From: DASXRA01 sp036506155
Lineage (GTDB): Bacteria; Actinomycetota; Actinomycetes; Mycobacteriales; Jatrophihabitantaceae
Direction: 5' to 3'
DNA: 64,000 nucleotides
NCBI GenBank assembly: GCA_036506155.1
Contig: DASXSF010000148.1
Location: 124,001-188,000, forward strand
Part shown: positions 1-8,824 of the stretch, one piece after another
Position numbering within the stretch: the stretch's first letter is position 1
Layout: the number at the start of each line of letters is the position of its first letter
Program-made: the position numbers and the translations under genes
Notes under the pieces: model-generated
What the model saw: only the letters and a program-made list of their open reading frames with translations
The model's database searches: none
What the model was told of the DNA's origin: nothing

Positions 1-39
1 GCAGTAGCGTAGACGCGTTCTGGACGGAAGAGGCACACC

Positions 40-945
40 ATGGCATCCGACAACGGCGAGCACGGCCTGAGCGGTCAAGGCGAGCAGTCGCAGTCCTGGC
101 AGCCGCCTCCGCAGCCCCAGTGGCCACAGGAGAATGCGAGCGACGAGCCGGAAGAGGCGACTGTCGCGCGTCCCGTGTCGCAGCCCGCCGAGCAGGCCGC
201 CACGCCGGCCGACGAGGCCGCGCAGCCGTCATCGGACGAGGACCGCACGCAGGCGTTCTCGCGCTCGGACGTGCGTTACGACGCGCCCGGCCCGGCCCCG
301 ACCCAGCAGATGCCGGCGTTTCCGCCTCCGCCGCCGGGCGCGCCGTACCAGCCGCCGGAACCACAGGGGTTCGGGCCGCCGGCCTACCCGGCGAACGCGC
401 CTCAGTCACCGCCGGCGTTCGGGGGGCAGCCGTACCAGCAGGCCCCCCAGGGTTACCCGCCGCCGCAGGCACCGGGTTATGGCCAGGTGCCGTACCAGAC
501 AGAGCCGATCTATCCGCAGCAGCCCTACAGCGCACCGCCGCCACAGTACGGCCAGTACGGTCAGTACGGGCAGTACGGGCAGTACGGCCAATACAGCCAG
601 TACGAGCAGCAGCCACAGTACGGCGCGTACGCGCCGGCCGCGCCACCGAAGAAGCGCCCCATGTGGCCGTGGATCGGCGTCATCGCAGTCGTCGTGGTCG
701 CCGCGCTCGCTGCCGCCTCGTTTGTCGCCAAGCCGGAATTCCTCGGCTTCAAGAAGGTGCTTGATCACACCGCCGTGGAGCAGCAGATCGAGAAGGCCGG
801 CTACACGAACGTCGTCTGCAACAACGGCAAGAACCCGACTGTCAAGAAGGGCGCGACGTTCACCTGCACCGCGGACGGCGGCCGCACGGTTACCGTCACG
901 ATCACCAGCTCCGGCGGCAACTACGCCTGGAGCCCCTCGAGCTGA
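40..945 (+). CDS. DUF4333 membrane-anchored protein
   Basis: The 301-residue protein has three visible parts. Residues 1 to about 200 are low complexity, rich in Pro, Gln, Tyr and Ala, and include a run of QYG units. A Lys/Arg patch and one hydrophobic segment follow near residues 207-230. The C-terminal 70 residues look like a DUF4333 domain, with the family's paired cysteines (VVCNNG and FTCTAD). This suggests a single-pass protein with a long cytoplasmic disordered tail and a small extracytoplasmic domain. The ATG at 40 follows a GGAAGAGG ribosome binding site. The function of DUF4333 is unknown. It is convergent with the exonuclease gene downstream. Confidence 0.8.
   Translation: MASDNGEHGLSGQGEQSQSWQPPPQPQWPQENASDEPEEATVARPVSQPAEQAATPADEAAQPSSDEDRTQAFSRSDVRYDAPGPAPTQQMPAFPPPPPGAPYQPPEPQGFGPPAYPANAPQSPPAFGGQPYQQAPQGYPPPQAPGYGQVPYQTEPIYPQQPYSAPPPQYGQYGQYGQYGQYGQYSQYEQQPQYGAYAPAAPPKKRPMWPWIGVIAVVVVAALAAASFVAKPEFLGFKKVLDHTAVEQQIEKAGYTNVVCNNGKNPTVKKGATFTCTADGGRTVTVTITSSGGNYAWSPSS
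544..606 (+). repeat. 9-bp in-frame tandem repeat
   Basis: About seven units of a 9-bp repeat (consensus CAGTACGGN) encode the QYG tract of the DUF4333 protein. Later units diverge (CAATACAGC, CAGTACGAG). Because the period is a multiple of three, unit gain or loss changes tract length without breaking the frame. Confidence 0.85.
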
Positions 946-997
946 CACGCCCGGCTTCTTGGAGGTCGGCCGCAGATCCGAGTCGGGCCGGATCGGA

Positions 998-1885
998 TCA
1001 GTGGGCGATTGCGTTGAGCACCCGGTTGATCGAGCTCTCGATGCCATACCGGTCGGCCAGTTCCACCAGCGCAGCGGGGTCCGCGGGCGAGCGGGGCAGC
1101 GCGTCGTCGAGCTCGGGCACCGGCGCGTCCGTGCGGCCGCGAACCACCGCTGGCGCCACCGCCAGGTAGTCGGCCGCGGCGAGCACCTTGGTCGCGGCCC
1201 CGGCGGGGAAGCCGTCATTGCCGGTCTGCGCGGCGGCCAGGATCTGCTCGACCGCGCCGTAGCGTGTGACGAGCGCGGCCGCAGTCTTCGCGCCGATCCC
1301 CGGCACGCCCGGCAATCCGTCGCTCGGGTCGCCGCGCAGCGCCGCGAAGTCGGCGTAGTGCGCCGGCGAAACGCCGTAGCGGGCGCGCACCTCGTCCGGG
1401 CCAAGTTCCTCCAGCCTGGCCACACCACGACCTACGTAGAGCATCCGTACCCGTTCGCTGGCAAGCGCAATCAGATCACGATCACTACTCACGATCTCGC
1501 AGGGGCCGGCGTCACGAGCGGCCAGCGTCGCGATCACGTCGTCCGCCTCGAAACCCTCGGCGCCGCCCAGCGCCATGCCTAGCGCCGTGAGCACGGAGAG
1601 CAGTGCCGGGATCTGCGGCACCAGCGCCTCCGGGACCGCTTCGGTACGGCCGTCCGGCGCCAACCGATGCGCCTTGTACGACGGCACGAGAGCCACCCGG
1701 AATGCGGGGCGCCAGTCGACGTCCAGGCACGCGACATAGCGTGCCGGGCGGCGCCGCTCGATCAGTGTCGCCGTCATGTCGAGGAACCCGCGCACTGCGT
1801 TGACGGGCCTGCCGTCCGGGGACGTCACCGACTCGGGCACCCCGTAGAACGCGCGGAAATACAGGTTGGCCGCGTCGACGAGCAT
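998..1885 (-). CDS. 5'-3' exonuclease (PIN/H3TH family)
   Basis: This is a stand-alone homologue of the N-terminal exonuclease domain of DNA polymerase I, expected to remove 5' flaps or RNA primers. The N-terminus has MLVDAANLYFRAFYG with the first metal-binding Asp. EADDVIA and SSDRDL supply further acidic metal ligands, and GLPGVPGIGAKTAAAL is the helix-3-turn-helix DNA-binding motif. The ATG at 1885 gives the family-like start. An in-frame GTG at 1894, or longer starts up to 1927, cannot be excluded; the longest would overlap the divergent kinase gene. M. tuberculosis has a similar free-standing protein. Confidence 0.87.
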   Translation of the reverse strand: MLVDAANLYFRAFYGVPESVTSPDGRPVNAVRGFLDMTATLIERRRPARYVACLDVDWRPAFRVALVPSYKAHRLAPDGRTEAVPEALVPQIPALLSVLTALGMALGGAEGFEADDVIATLAARDAGPCEIVSSDRDLIALASERVRMLYVGRGVARLEELGPDEVRARYGVSPAHYADFAALRGDPSDGLPGVPGIGAKTAAALVTRYGAVEQILAAAQTGNDGFPAGAATKVLAAADYLAVAPAVVRGRTDAPVPELDDALPRSPADPAALVELADRYGIESSINRVLNAIAH

Positions 1886-1919
1886 CAGGGTCACGAAAGG
1901 GACGGTAACGTGCGCGTCC

Positions 1920-2840
1920 ATGCTCACCGTGATCGGCGAAGCGCTGGTCGATCTCGTCGACTCCGGTGATCAGCGGACGTTCACAGCGCATCTGTCGGGC
2001 AGTCCCCTCAATGTCGCGGTGGGGCTGGCCCGGCTCGGTCAGCCGACCCAGCTCCTGGCCCGGTTCTCCCGGGACACTTTCGGGCGGCGGCTGCGGGACT
2101 TCGCTGCGCGCAACGGTGTCGGGCTCGGGGGCGCGGTGGATGCCCCGGAGCCCTCGACGCTCGCCGTGGTGAACCTGGACGAGGACCGGAAGGCCCGCTA
2201 CGACTTCTATCTCGACGGCAGCGCCGATTGGCAGTGGCGCCCCGACGAGCTGGTGGTGCCGGACGGCACGGCGATCCTGCACGCCGGATCGCTGGCCTCA
2301 TGGACGCCGCCCGGTGCCGAGCACGTCCTGGCGACGCTGCGCCGAGCCAGGACCGCGCGGCTGGTGAGCTACGACCCGAACGTGCGGCCTGCGCTGCTGG
2401 GTACGCCGGCGCGTGCCCGGCCGCTGGTCGAGACCGCAGTGGCCGCCGCCCACCTCGTCAAGGCAAGTGATGACGACACGGCGTGGCTGTACCCCGATGA
2501 CCGGCCGACCGACATCGCGCGCCGTTGGCTCGACCTCGGCGCGATCGCGGTGGTGATCACCCGCGGTGCCAGCGGGGCGGTGGGCTTCCGGCACGGCGCG
2601 GACCCGATCGAGCAGCCGGCCCGTCCGGTTCGGCTGGTGGACACGATCGGCGCCGGTGACGCGTTCACGTCCGGGCTGCTGGATGCCCTGGCCCGGGCAG
2701 GCGTGCACGACTCGCCGAGTCTCGCGGCGGCCGATCTGGGCGCGGCGCTGGAGGAGGCCGTCCTGGTAGCGGCGCTGACTTGCGAGCGAGCCGGTGCCGA
2801 CCCGCCGACCGCGGCCGAATTGGCCCGGGCTCGTCAATAG
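1920..2840 (+). CDS. PfkB-family sugar kinase (fructokinase-like)
   Basis: A 306-residue ribokinase/PfkB-fold kinase. The first PfkB signature lies near residues 30-50 (SGSPLNVAVGLARLG). The second, DTIGAGDAFTSGLL near residues 238-251, contains the catalytic Asp and the anion hole. Overall similarity is to bacterial fructokinases; the exact sugar cannot be read from sequence. The ATG at 1920 aligns with the family start (MLTVIGEALVDLV). The gene is divergent from the exonuclease. Its 3' end overlaps the convergent LacI-type regulator by 7 bp, and that regulator is a reasonable candidate to control sugar genes here. Confidence 0.88.
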   Translation: MLTVIGEALVDLVDSGDQRTFTAHLSGSPLNVAVGLARLGQPTQLLARFSRDTFGRRLRDFAARNGVGLGGAVDAPEPSTLAVVNLDEDRKARYDFYLDGSADWQWRPDELVVPDGTAILHAGSLASWTPPGAEHVLATLRRARTARLVSYDPNVRPALLGTPARARPLVETAVAAAHLVKASDDDTAWLYPDDRPTDIARRWLDLGAIAVVITRGASGAVGFRHGADPIEQPARPVRLVDTIGAGDAFTSGLLDALARAGVHDSPSLAAADLGAALEEAVLVAALTCERAGADPPTAAELARARQ

Positions 2841-3847
2841 ACGCTGCGGCTGGGATCCGATGAACCGCGTACGACGAGCTCTGTCGGCATGACGTTGACG
2901 TACGGCTCGAGGCCCGGATCTTCGATCGCCGCCAACAGCCGGGTCGTTAGGTCCTCGGCCTGCTCGATCACCGGCTGGCGCACCGTGGAGAGGTCGAGCA
3001 GCGATGCGCTGGCGTGATCGTCGAAGCCGACCACGGCGACGTCGTGTGGCACCCGCAGCCCGGCGCGGCGTATCGCACGGATTGCGCCGTATGCCATCTC
3101 GTCGGACTCGGCGAAAAGCGCGGTGGGCCGGTGCCGCCGTTCGAGCAGCGTCTGGGTGGCGGCCTCGCCGCCGTCTACGGTGAAGTAGCCGAGGATCTCC
3201 AGCTGTGGGTCATAGTCGATGCCGGCCGCGCGCAGCGCGTCGAGGTATCCGACCCGGCGGTGATGCGGCGGAGTGAAGCGCATCGGGTCGTCGGTGTCGC
3301 CGCCGATCAGCGCGATGCGGCGGTGTCCGAGCTCGACCAGGTGTCGCACCGCCGAGCGGGCGCCTTCCTCGTCGTCGATGCGCGTCGAGTGCACGCCGAC
3401 CCGGTCGACCCCCACCATCCCGATGGGGACGTTCAGGCTCTGGAGCACGTCTGCCTCGTCGTCGGTGAGCACCAGGCTGGCGAACACGATCGCGTCCACC
3501 CGCTTGCGCACCGGCAACACCTCGAAGAAGTGCTGGCGACCCTCCTTGTCGCCCAGGTTGTACAGCAGCAGGTCGTAGCCGGCCTGATGCAGCACACTCT
3601 CAACGGCGCCCAGCAGCTCGGCGAAATACCAGCGGTGCACGAATGGGACGACGACTCCCACCGTGGCAGCGCGGCCACTCGCCAGTCGGGCGGCGAACGG
3701 GGAAGCGACGTAGTTCAGCTCGCGCGCTGCCGCCAGCACCCGGTCGCGGGTGGTGGCGGCGACATCGGGCAGCCCGCGCAGTGAGCGTGACACCGTAGCG
3801 ATCGACACGCCCGCGAGCTTTGCGACGTCCTCGATGCTCGCAGCCAT
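2834..3847 (-). CDS. LacI-family transcriptional regulator
   Basis: A 337-residue regulator. Residues 1-55 form the LacI helix-turn-helix (SIEDVAKLAGVSIATVSRSL) plus hinge helix. The rest is a periplasmic-binding-protein-like sensor domain (TVGVVVPF, GVDRVGVHSTRIDDEEGA, VVGFDDHASASLL). The frame is open far upstream, but the ATG at 3847 places the helix-turn-helix at the N-terminus as in the family. It is divergent from the amidohydrolase gene with a 75-bp gap and convergent with the sugar kinase. The ligand is unknown; a sugar is likely from the family. Confidence 0.92.
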   Translation of the reverse strand: MAASIEDVAKLAGVSIATVSRSLRGLPDVAATTRDRVLAAARELNYVASPFAARLASGRAATVGVVVPFVHRWYFAELLGAVESVLHQAGYDLLLYNLGDKEGRQHFFEVLPVRKRVDAIVFASLVLTDDEADVLQSLNVPIGMVGVDRVGVHSTRIDDEEGARSAVRHLVELGHRRIALIGGDTDDPMRFTPPHHRRVGYLDALRAAGIDYDPQLEILGYFTVDGGEAATQTLLERRHRPTALFAESDEMAYGAIRAIRRAGLRVPHDVAVVGFDDHASASLLDLSTVRQPVIEQAEDLTTRLLAAIEDPGLEPYVNVMPTELVVRGSSDPSRSVY

Positions 3848-3876
3848 GGCCCCCTGATCCGTCGAGCGGATTCGAA

Positions 3877-3910
3877 TGTCGCGAACGGTAACCCATTGTC
3901 GCGCTGTCGC
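3877..3910. promoter_or_regulatory. TGTCGC repeats in divergent promoter region
   Basis: Three same-strand copies of TGTCGC (3877, 3897 and 3905) lie in the 75 bp between the LacI-type regulator and the amidohydrolase. The first two are 20 bp apart, and an overall TTG-N11-CAA arrangement spans 3896-3912. I see no strong classical LacI palindrome, so operator function is only a possibility. Confidence 0.3.
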
Positions 3911-3922
3911 AAACCGCACGGC

Positions 3923-5422
3923 ATGCTTCGAAGCGTGCGCACGCTCTACCGGAACGGGCGGATCTACCCAGGTACGGCCACCGCGCTGGTGACCGACGGT
4001 GGCCGGATAGCGTGGGTGGGCCGCGATGCGCCGGGCCCGGTTGGTCGGTCCGTCGACCTCGAGGGCGCCCTGGTGACGCCGGCGTTCGTGGACGCCCACG
4101 TGCACGCCACCGCGGCCGGACTGACGCTCACCGGGCTCGACCTGTCCAGCGCCCCATCGCTGCACGCGGCCCTTGACGCGGTGCAGCGGCACAGCCGCAC
4201 GGTGCGTGGCCGCCCGGTGCTCGGTCACGGCTGGGACGACACCCGCTGGCCCGAGCACCGGCCGCCCACTGCCGCCGAGCTGGACCGGGCAGCCTACGGC
4301 GGCGCGGTCTATTTGTCGCGGGTGGATGCCCACTCGGCGGTTGCCTCGTCGGCGCTCCTCGCGGTCGGCGCGTCACTGCCGGGCTTTCGACCGGACGGAT
4401 GGCTCACCGGCGACGCGCACCATGCGGTGCGCCGCGTTGTCTTCGGCAGCCTCACGGCAGGCGCAATCCGCGATGCCCAGCGGGCCACTCGGCGCCACGC
4501 GGCGTCCCTCGGCATCGCGTGCCTGCACGAGATGGGAGGACCGGAAACGTCGTCCGCGGACGACCTGGCGGGGCTGCTCGCGCTTGCCGCCGCAGAACCC
4601 GGTCCCGAGGTGATCGGCTACTGGGGCGAGCTGTTCGGGATCGACACGGCCCGCGACCTCGGTGCCGCCGGCGCTGCGGGCGACCTCTACTGCGACGGCT
4701 CGCTCGGCTCGCACACCGCTGCCCTCACCATGCCGTATGCGGATGCTCCAGACACATCCGGCGAACAGTATCTGAGTGCGACGGACATCGCCGAGCACCT
4801 GCGCCGCTGCGCCGCCGCAGGGCTCCAGGCGGGATTCCACGCGATCGGGGACGCCGCCGTCGACGCGATCCTCGACGCCGTGGAGCGGCTTGGCCCGGGC
4901 GCAGGCACCGGGCATCGAGTGGAGCATGCCGAGATGGTGCTCGCGCCCGCCCGCCTCGCCGCCTCCGGGCTCACTGCCTCGATGCAGCCCGGCTTCGACG
5001 CCGCGTGGGGTGGCCCGGAGGCCATGTACGCCCAGCGGCTTGGTGCCGAGCGAGCCGCCGGGCTGAACCGGTTCGCGTCCCTGGCCGAGGCCGGCGTGCC
5101 ACTCGCATTCGGCTCGGACGCACCGGTGACCCGGATCGACCCGTGGGCGGCGGTACGAGCCGCGGCCCACCCGCGAACGCTTTCGTCAGCGATCAGCCCC
5201 GAAGCGGCGTTCGCGGCGCACACGCGAGGCGGCTGGGCGGCGGCCCGGCGCTTCGGCGAGGGCGTGCTGGAGACGGGAGCCCCGGCGACGTTCGCCGTCT
5301 GGCAGGTCGGCGAATTGCACAACGGGTTGCCCGACCTGGCCCCGGCTGCCGACCTTCCGCGGTGCGTGCGCACCGTCGTCCGCGGCGAGACGATCTTCTC
5401 GGCGGATCAGGGCGCCGACTGA
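3923..5422 (+). CDS. Amidohydrolase family protein (YtcJ-like)
   Basis: A metal-dependent hydrolase of the amidohydrolase_3 group, about 499 residues. The N-terminal strand domain (YRNGRIYPG, then DGGRIAWVGRD) leads to TPAFVDAHVHATA, whose HxH pair binds the active-site metal. Near the C-terminus, LAFGSDAPVTRIDPW holds the conserved Asp. The large insertion and the EHRPPTAAELDRAA region are typical of YtcJ-like proteins. The substrate is unknown. The ATG at 3923 was chosen over upstream TTG 3896; an internal GTG is also possible. It is followed after 23 bp by lnt. Confidence 0.85.
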   Translation: MLRSVRTLYRNGRIYPGTATALVTDGGRIAWVGRDAPGPVGRSVDLEGALVTPAFVDAHVHATAAGLTLTGLDLSSAPSLHAALDAVQRHSRTVRGRPVLGHGWDDTRWPEHRPPTAAELDRAAYGGAVYLSRVDAHSAVASSALLAVGASLPGFRPDGWLTGDAHHAVRRVVFGSLTAGAIRDAQRATRRHAASLGIACLHEMGGPETSSADDLAGLLALAAAEPGPEVIGYWGELFGIDTARDLGAAGAAGDLYCDGSLGSHTAALTMPYADAPDTSGEQYLSATDIAEHLRRCAAAGLQAGFHAIGDAAVDAILDAVERLGPGAGTGHRVEHAEMVLAPARLAASGLTASMQPGFDAAWGGPEAMYAQRLGAERAAGLNRFASLAEAGVPLAFGSDAPVTRIDPWAAVRAAAHPRTLSSAISPEAAFAAHTRGGWAAARRFGEGVLETGAPATFAVWQVGELHNGLPDLAPAADLPRCVRTVVRGETIFSADQGAD

Positions 5423-5445
5423 GGCAAACCAGGGATACTGGCGGG

Positions 5446-7038
5446 ATGCTGCCAAGGCCGCGCCGGGTCGACCCGCCTGTCGGCACGCGCTGGGCTGCGC
5501 TGATCGCGGTCGGTGCGGGCCTGCTCGGCCTGCTGGCATTCCCGCGGTTCGGCGTGTGGCCACTCGCGTTCGCCAGTGTGGCGTCGCTCAGCGTGGCCGT
5601 GCACGGCCGCCGGGCCCGGCAGGCCGCCTGGCTCGGGCTGCTCTACGGTGCGGCCTTGTTCGTTCCGCTTATTCACTGGGTCGGCGTCTACGTTGGCGCC
5701 GCGCCCTGGCTGATCCTCGCGGCGGCGCAGGCCGGCTACTTCGCCGGGATGGGCGCTGTCCTATCGGTGGTGCAACGGCTGCCACTGGCCCCGCTGTGGG
5801 TGGCCGTGACCTGGGTGGCGCAAGAGGCGGTCCGCGACCGGTGGCCGTTCGGTGGGTTCCCCTGGGGACGCCTCGCGTTCAGCCAGGCTGAGTCGCCGCT
5901 GCGCTGGCTGGCCGCTGTCGGCGGTGCGCCGCTGGTGAGCTTTGCGGTGGCGTTGGGCGGGGGTGGCCTGGCGATGACGCTCCTCGCCGTGCGGCCGCGC
6001 AGTTGGCGCCCCGTCGCGGCAGGCGCCGCCGTGCTGGTCGCGGTGCCCGTGGTGGGTCTGTTGCTGGGCGTCGGGCTGCGCCCGGACAATCACGGGCGGA
6101 CGGCGACAGTTGCGGTGATCCAGGGCAGCGTCCCCGATCGGGGCCTCGGCTTCGAGGACCGCGCTCGCCAGGTGCTCGACAACCACGTGGCGGAGACGCT
6201 GAAGCTGGCCGACGAGATCAAGGCCGGCACGCAGCCGCGGCCCAGCCTTGTCGTATGGCCGGAGAACTCCTCGGACGTCGACCCGTACACCGACGCCACG
6301 GCAGCCACCGAGATCACCAGGGCGGCGCGCGCCGTCGACGCACCGATCCTGGTCGGCGCCATCCTCGACGGGCCAGGCCCGAAGCACGACCGGAACGTGG
6401 GCATCCTCTGGTCGCCCAGCACCGGGCCAGGGGCGACGTACACCAAACGGCACCCGGTGCCATTCGCCGAGTACATGCCGTTGCGCAGCCTCGCGACGGC
6501 GATCAGCTCCAAGGCGAATCTCGTCGACCGGGACATGGTGGCCGGGCACGGCAACGGGCTGCTGTCGGGCGGCCCGTTCCCGATCGGCGACGTGATCTGC
6601 TTCGAGGTGGCCTACGACGAATTGGTGCGCTCGTCGGTGCAGGCCGGCGCGCAGTTCCTGGTGATCCAGACCAACAACGCCACGTTCGGACGCACCGGTG
6701 AGACCTACCAGCAGCTGGCCATGAGTCAGCTGCGGGCCGTCGAGCACGGCCGGGCGGTAGCGCAGGTGTCGACGACCGGCGTATCCGCCCTGATCGGCCC
6801 CGACGGACAGATCAGGCAGCGCACGGGGGCGCTGTATACGCCGGGCGTCTTGGTCGCGGGCGTGCCGCTGCGCACGGCGACTACGCTGGCCACTCGGCTC
6901 GGCGCGATTCCCGAGTACGTCCTGACGGGCGTGGCAGTGCTCGCGCTGTGCTGGTCGATCTGGTCCACGTACGCTGCCCGCCGCAGGGACGGCGAGCAGC
7001 GGCGTACGCCCGAGGCAGAGGAGATGGTCAGCGCGTGA
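5446..7038 (+). CDS. lnt: Apolipoprotein N-acyltransferase
   Basis: A 530-residue membrane enzyme expected to add the third acyl chain to lipoproteins. The N-terminal half (to about residue 215) has several hydrophobic segments and the Lnt motif WPFGGFPWGRLAFSQ. The C-terminal half is a carbon-nitrogen hydrolase domain with WPENSSDVDPY (catalytic Glu), YTKRHPVPFAEYMPL (Lys) and DVICFEVAYDELVR (Cys). The ATG at 5446 begins a typical Lnt N-terminus. The stop overlaps the next gene's start by 4 bp (GTGA). In M. tuberculosis Lnt and Ppm1 are fused in one protein; here they are separate. Confidence 0.94.
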   Translation: MLPRPRRVDPPVGTRWAALIAVGAGLLGLLAFPRFGVWPLAFASVASLSVAVHGRRARQAAWLGLLYGAALFVPLIHWVGVYVGAAPWLILAAAQAGYFAGMGAVLSVVQRLPLAPLWVAVTWVAQEAVRDRWPFGGFPWGRLAFSQAESPLRWLAAVGGAPLVSFAVALGGGGLAMTLLAVRPRSWRPVAAGAAVLVAVPVVGLLLGVGLRPDNHGRTATVAVIQGSVPDRGLGFEDRARQVLDNHVAETLKLADEIKAGTQPRPSLVVWPENSSDVDPYTDATAATEITRAARAVDAPILVGAILDGPGPKHDRNVGILWSPSTGPGATYTKRHPVPFAEYMPLRSLATAISSKANLVDRDMVAGHGNGLLSGGPFPIGDVICFEVAYDELVRSSVQAGAQFLVIQTNNATFGRTGETYQQLAMSQLRAVEHGRAVAQVSTTGVSALIGPDGQIRQRTGALYTPGVLVAGVPLRTATTLATRLGAIPEYVLTGVAVLALCWSIWSTYAARRRDGEQRRTPEAEEMVSA

Positions 7039-7805
7039 CCGAGCCGGCGAACGACCTCCGACGCGTACTCGTCATCGTCCCGACCTACAACGAACGCGAC
7101 AACATCGAGACGATCATCGACCGAGTACTGCAGTCCGTCCCGGACGCGAACGTCCTGGTCGCCGACGACGGCAGTCCTGACGGCACCGGCAAGATCGCAG
7201 ACGAGCTCGCCATGAGCGACTCGCGGGTGCACGTGCTGCACCGCACCGAGAAGGCCGGCCTGGGCGCGGCCTATATCGCCGGTTTCGGCTGGGGGCTGGA
7301 TCGCGACTACGACGTCTTTGTCGAGATGGACGCCGACGGCTCCCACGCGCCCGAGCAACTGCCGCGGCTACTCGCCGCATTGCGCAACGCGGACCTGGTC
7401 CTCGGCTCGCGGTGGGTCACAGGCGGAACGGTCGTCAACTGGCCGAAATCGCGCGAGCTGCTTTCCCGCAGCGCCAACCTGTATACGCGAGTCGCGCTCG
7501 GCATCCCGGTGCGTGACGCGACGGGCGGCTACCGGGCCTATCGGCGCCGCGTCCTCGAAAGCATTGACCTGGCCGGTGTCTCCTCCCAGGGGTACTGCTT
7601 CCAGGTCGACCTGGCCTGGCGCGCGGTGCTCGCCGGCTTCCGGGTCGTCGAGGTTCCGATCACGTTCGCAGACCGCGAGCGTGGGGAGAGCAAGATGAGC
7701 GGCGCCGTCGTCCGAGAAGCACTGTGGCGGGTCACCGACTGGGGTGGCCGCCACCGTGTGGATCAGGTGCGCCGCGTGGTGCGACGCCGCAATACGTCAG
7801 GCTGA
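7035..7805 (+). CDS. ppm1: Polyprenol monophosphomannose synthase (GT2)
   Basis: A 256-residue GT2 glycosyltransferase that should transfer mannose from GDP-mannose to polyprenol phosphate, the donor for lipoglycan and glycoprotein mannosylation. Visible motifs are VIVPTYNERDNIE, ADDGSPDGTG, the catalytic EMDADGSHAPEQLP (DxD), and GSRWVTGG. There is no C-terminal membrane domain. The GTG at 7035 overlaps the lnt stop by 4 bp, indicating translational coupling. The 3' end overlaps convergent rbpA by 9 bp. Confidence 0.9.
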   Translation: MTEPANDLRRVLVIVPTYNERDNIETIIDRVLQSVPDANVLVADDGSPDGTGKIADELAMSDSRVHVLHRTEKAGLGAAYIAGFGWGLDRDYDVFVEMDADGSHAPEQLPRLLAALRNADLVLGSRWVTGGTVVNWPKSRELLSRSANLYTRVALGIPVRDATGGYRAYRRRVLESIDLAGVSSQGYCFQVDLAWRAVLAGFRVVEVPITFADRERGESKMSGAVVREALWRVTDWGGRHRVDQVRRVVRRRNTSG

Positions 7806-8144
7806 TTTCTGGCCGCGCCGCGCCCGCAGCACGTCGAGGCGCTCGGCCAGGACCTCTTCGAGGTCGGCAACCGTACGCCGCTCCATCAGCATGTCCCAGT
7901 GCGTGCGCGGGGGCTTGATCTTCTTCGTCTCCGGCTCAGGTCCGTCGACGAGCTGGGCGCCCGTCCCGTCGAGGCGGCACTCCCAGGTCGCCGGGACCTC
8001 GGCCTCCTCGGAGAACGGGATCGTGAACTCGTGTCCGCGGGCACAGCGGTATGCGGCGAAGCTGCGTGGCGCCGGCTCGGCACCGTATTCGGTTTCGTAG
8101 CTAACAGCGCCCATCCGACTGCCCCGCAGTGTGCGATCTGCCAT
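7797..8144 (-). CDS. rbpA: RNA polymerase-binding protein RbpA
   Basis: A 115-residue protein expected to bind RNA polymerase and the principal sigma factor, stabilising open complexes. The N-terminal MADRTLRGSRMGAVSYE tail is diagnostic. It is followed by the core domain (RCARGHEF and WECRLDG, two of the usual four cysteine positions) and the C-terminal sigma-interacting helix (RTHWDMLMERRTVADLEEVL). The ATG at 8144 has a good GGAGGTG site. RbpA is confined to actinobacteria. In M. tuberculosis rbpA also neighbours ppm1. Confidence 0.96.
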   Translation of the reverse strand: MADRTLRGSRMGAVSYETEYGAEPAPRSFAAYRCARGHEFTIPFSEEAEVPATWECRLDGTGAQLVDGPEPETKKIKPPRTHWDMLMERRTVADLEEVLAERLDVLRARRGQKSA

Positions 8145-8341
8145 AGTGGGCACCTCCAAGACTGTTCTTACAAACACTTCCGCGAATCAAACGAACAACG
8201 CCCTGCCAGGATTCCCGGACCGGCACTGGCAGTAACCAACCCGGAGAGTGCACCTTGGCCCTCGCACGACGCGCCCGTTCTACAGACATAGACGTGTCAG
8301 GACCCGCCGGCGTTGCCGGGATAGGGGGTGACTCTCAGGGG

Positions 8342-8824
8342 ATGCACAGCCCGACCGTCGCCCTGGGCGCCGGCCGGTTGGCGCTCGGCGGGGCATTCCT
8401 CGCGTTTCCCGTGCCTTCGGTGCGGCTGCTCGGGGTCGACAGCGCCTCGGCCGCCCGGCTGTCCTGGCTGGCCCGGATGGCAGCGGCGCGCGATCTGGCG
8501 CTGGGGGTAGGCGTCCTCCGCGCAGCGGTCACCCAGCGTGGCCGGGTTCCGGCGTTGCTGGGCAGTGCGCTGGTGGACGCGGCCGACGCCGTGCTCATCG
8601 CCGTGGCTGCGCGCGACGCGCGCGTCGACCGGGTTCGAGGCCTCGCGATGGCGGCAGGTGCCGCGGGCGCGGCCGGTGCCGGGATTGTGGCGGCGGCCGA
8701 CCTGCTCAGGCGGGGTCGAGCAGCAGCGCCCGCAGGTGTCGCGCGGGAGGCGAGCCGGCGCTCAGCACGGCGTCGTGCAGCTGTCGCTGCGTCCACTCCG
8801 GACGGCGCCCGGCCAGCTCGGTAG
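8342..8824 (+). CDS. Small membrane protein, unknown
   Basis: From the ATG at 8342 the product is 160 residues, with Ala/Gly-rich hydrophobic segments in the first 120 resembling small DUF4267-like four-helix membrane proteins. The last 40 residues are Arg/Ala-rich. They lie antisense to the 3' end of the DUF885 gene, so the C-terminus is either a real tail-to-tail overlap or read-through after loss of an original stop. No function can be assigned. Confidence 0.55.
   Translation: MHSPTVALGAGRLALGGAFLAFPVPSVRLLGVDSASAARLSWLARMAAARDLALGVGVLRAAVTQRGRVPALLGSALVDAADAVLIAVAARDARVDRVRGLAMAAGAAGAAGAGIVAAADLLRRGRAAAPAGVAREASRRSARRRAAVAASTPDGARPAR

Noticed and set aside
544..606. CRISPR-like short repeats
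   Set aside because: 9-bp units without spacers, in frame with a coding tract; no cas genes in the window.
4399..5445. Upstream extension of the lnt frame
   Set aside because: It overlaps the conserved amidohydrolase in another frame and is Arg-rich; Lnt homology begins at 5446.
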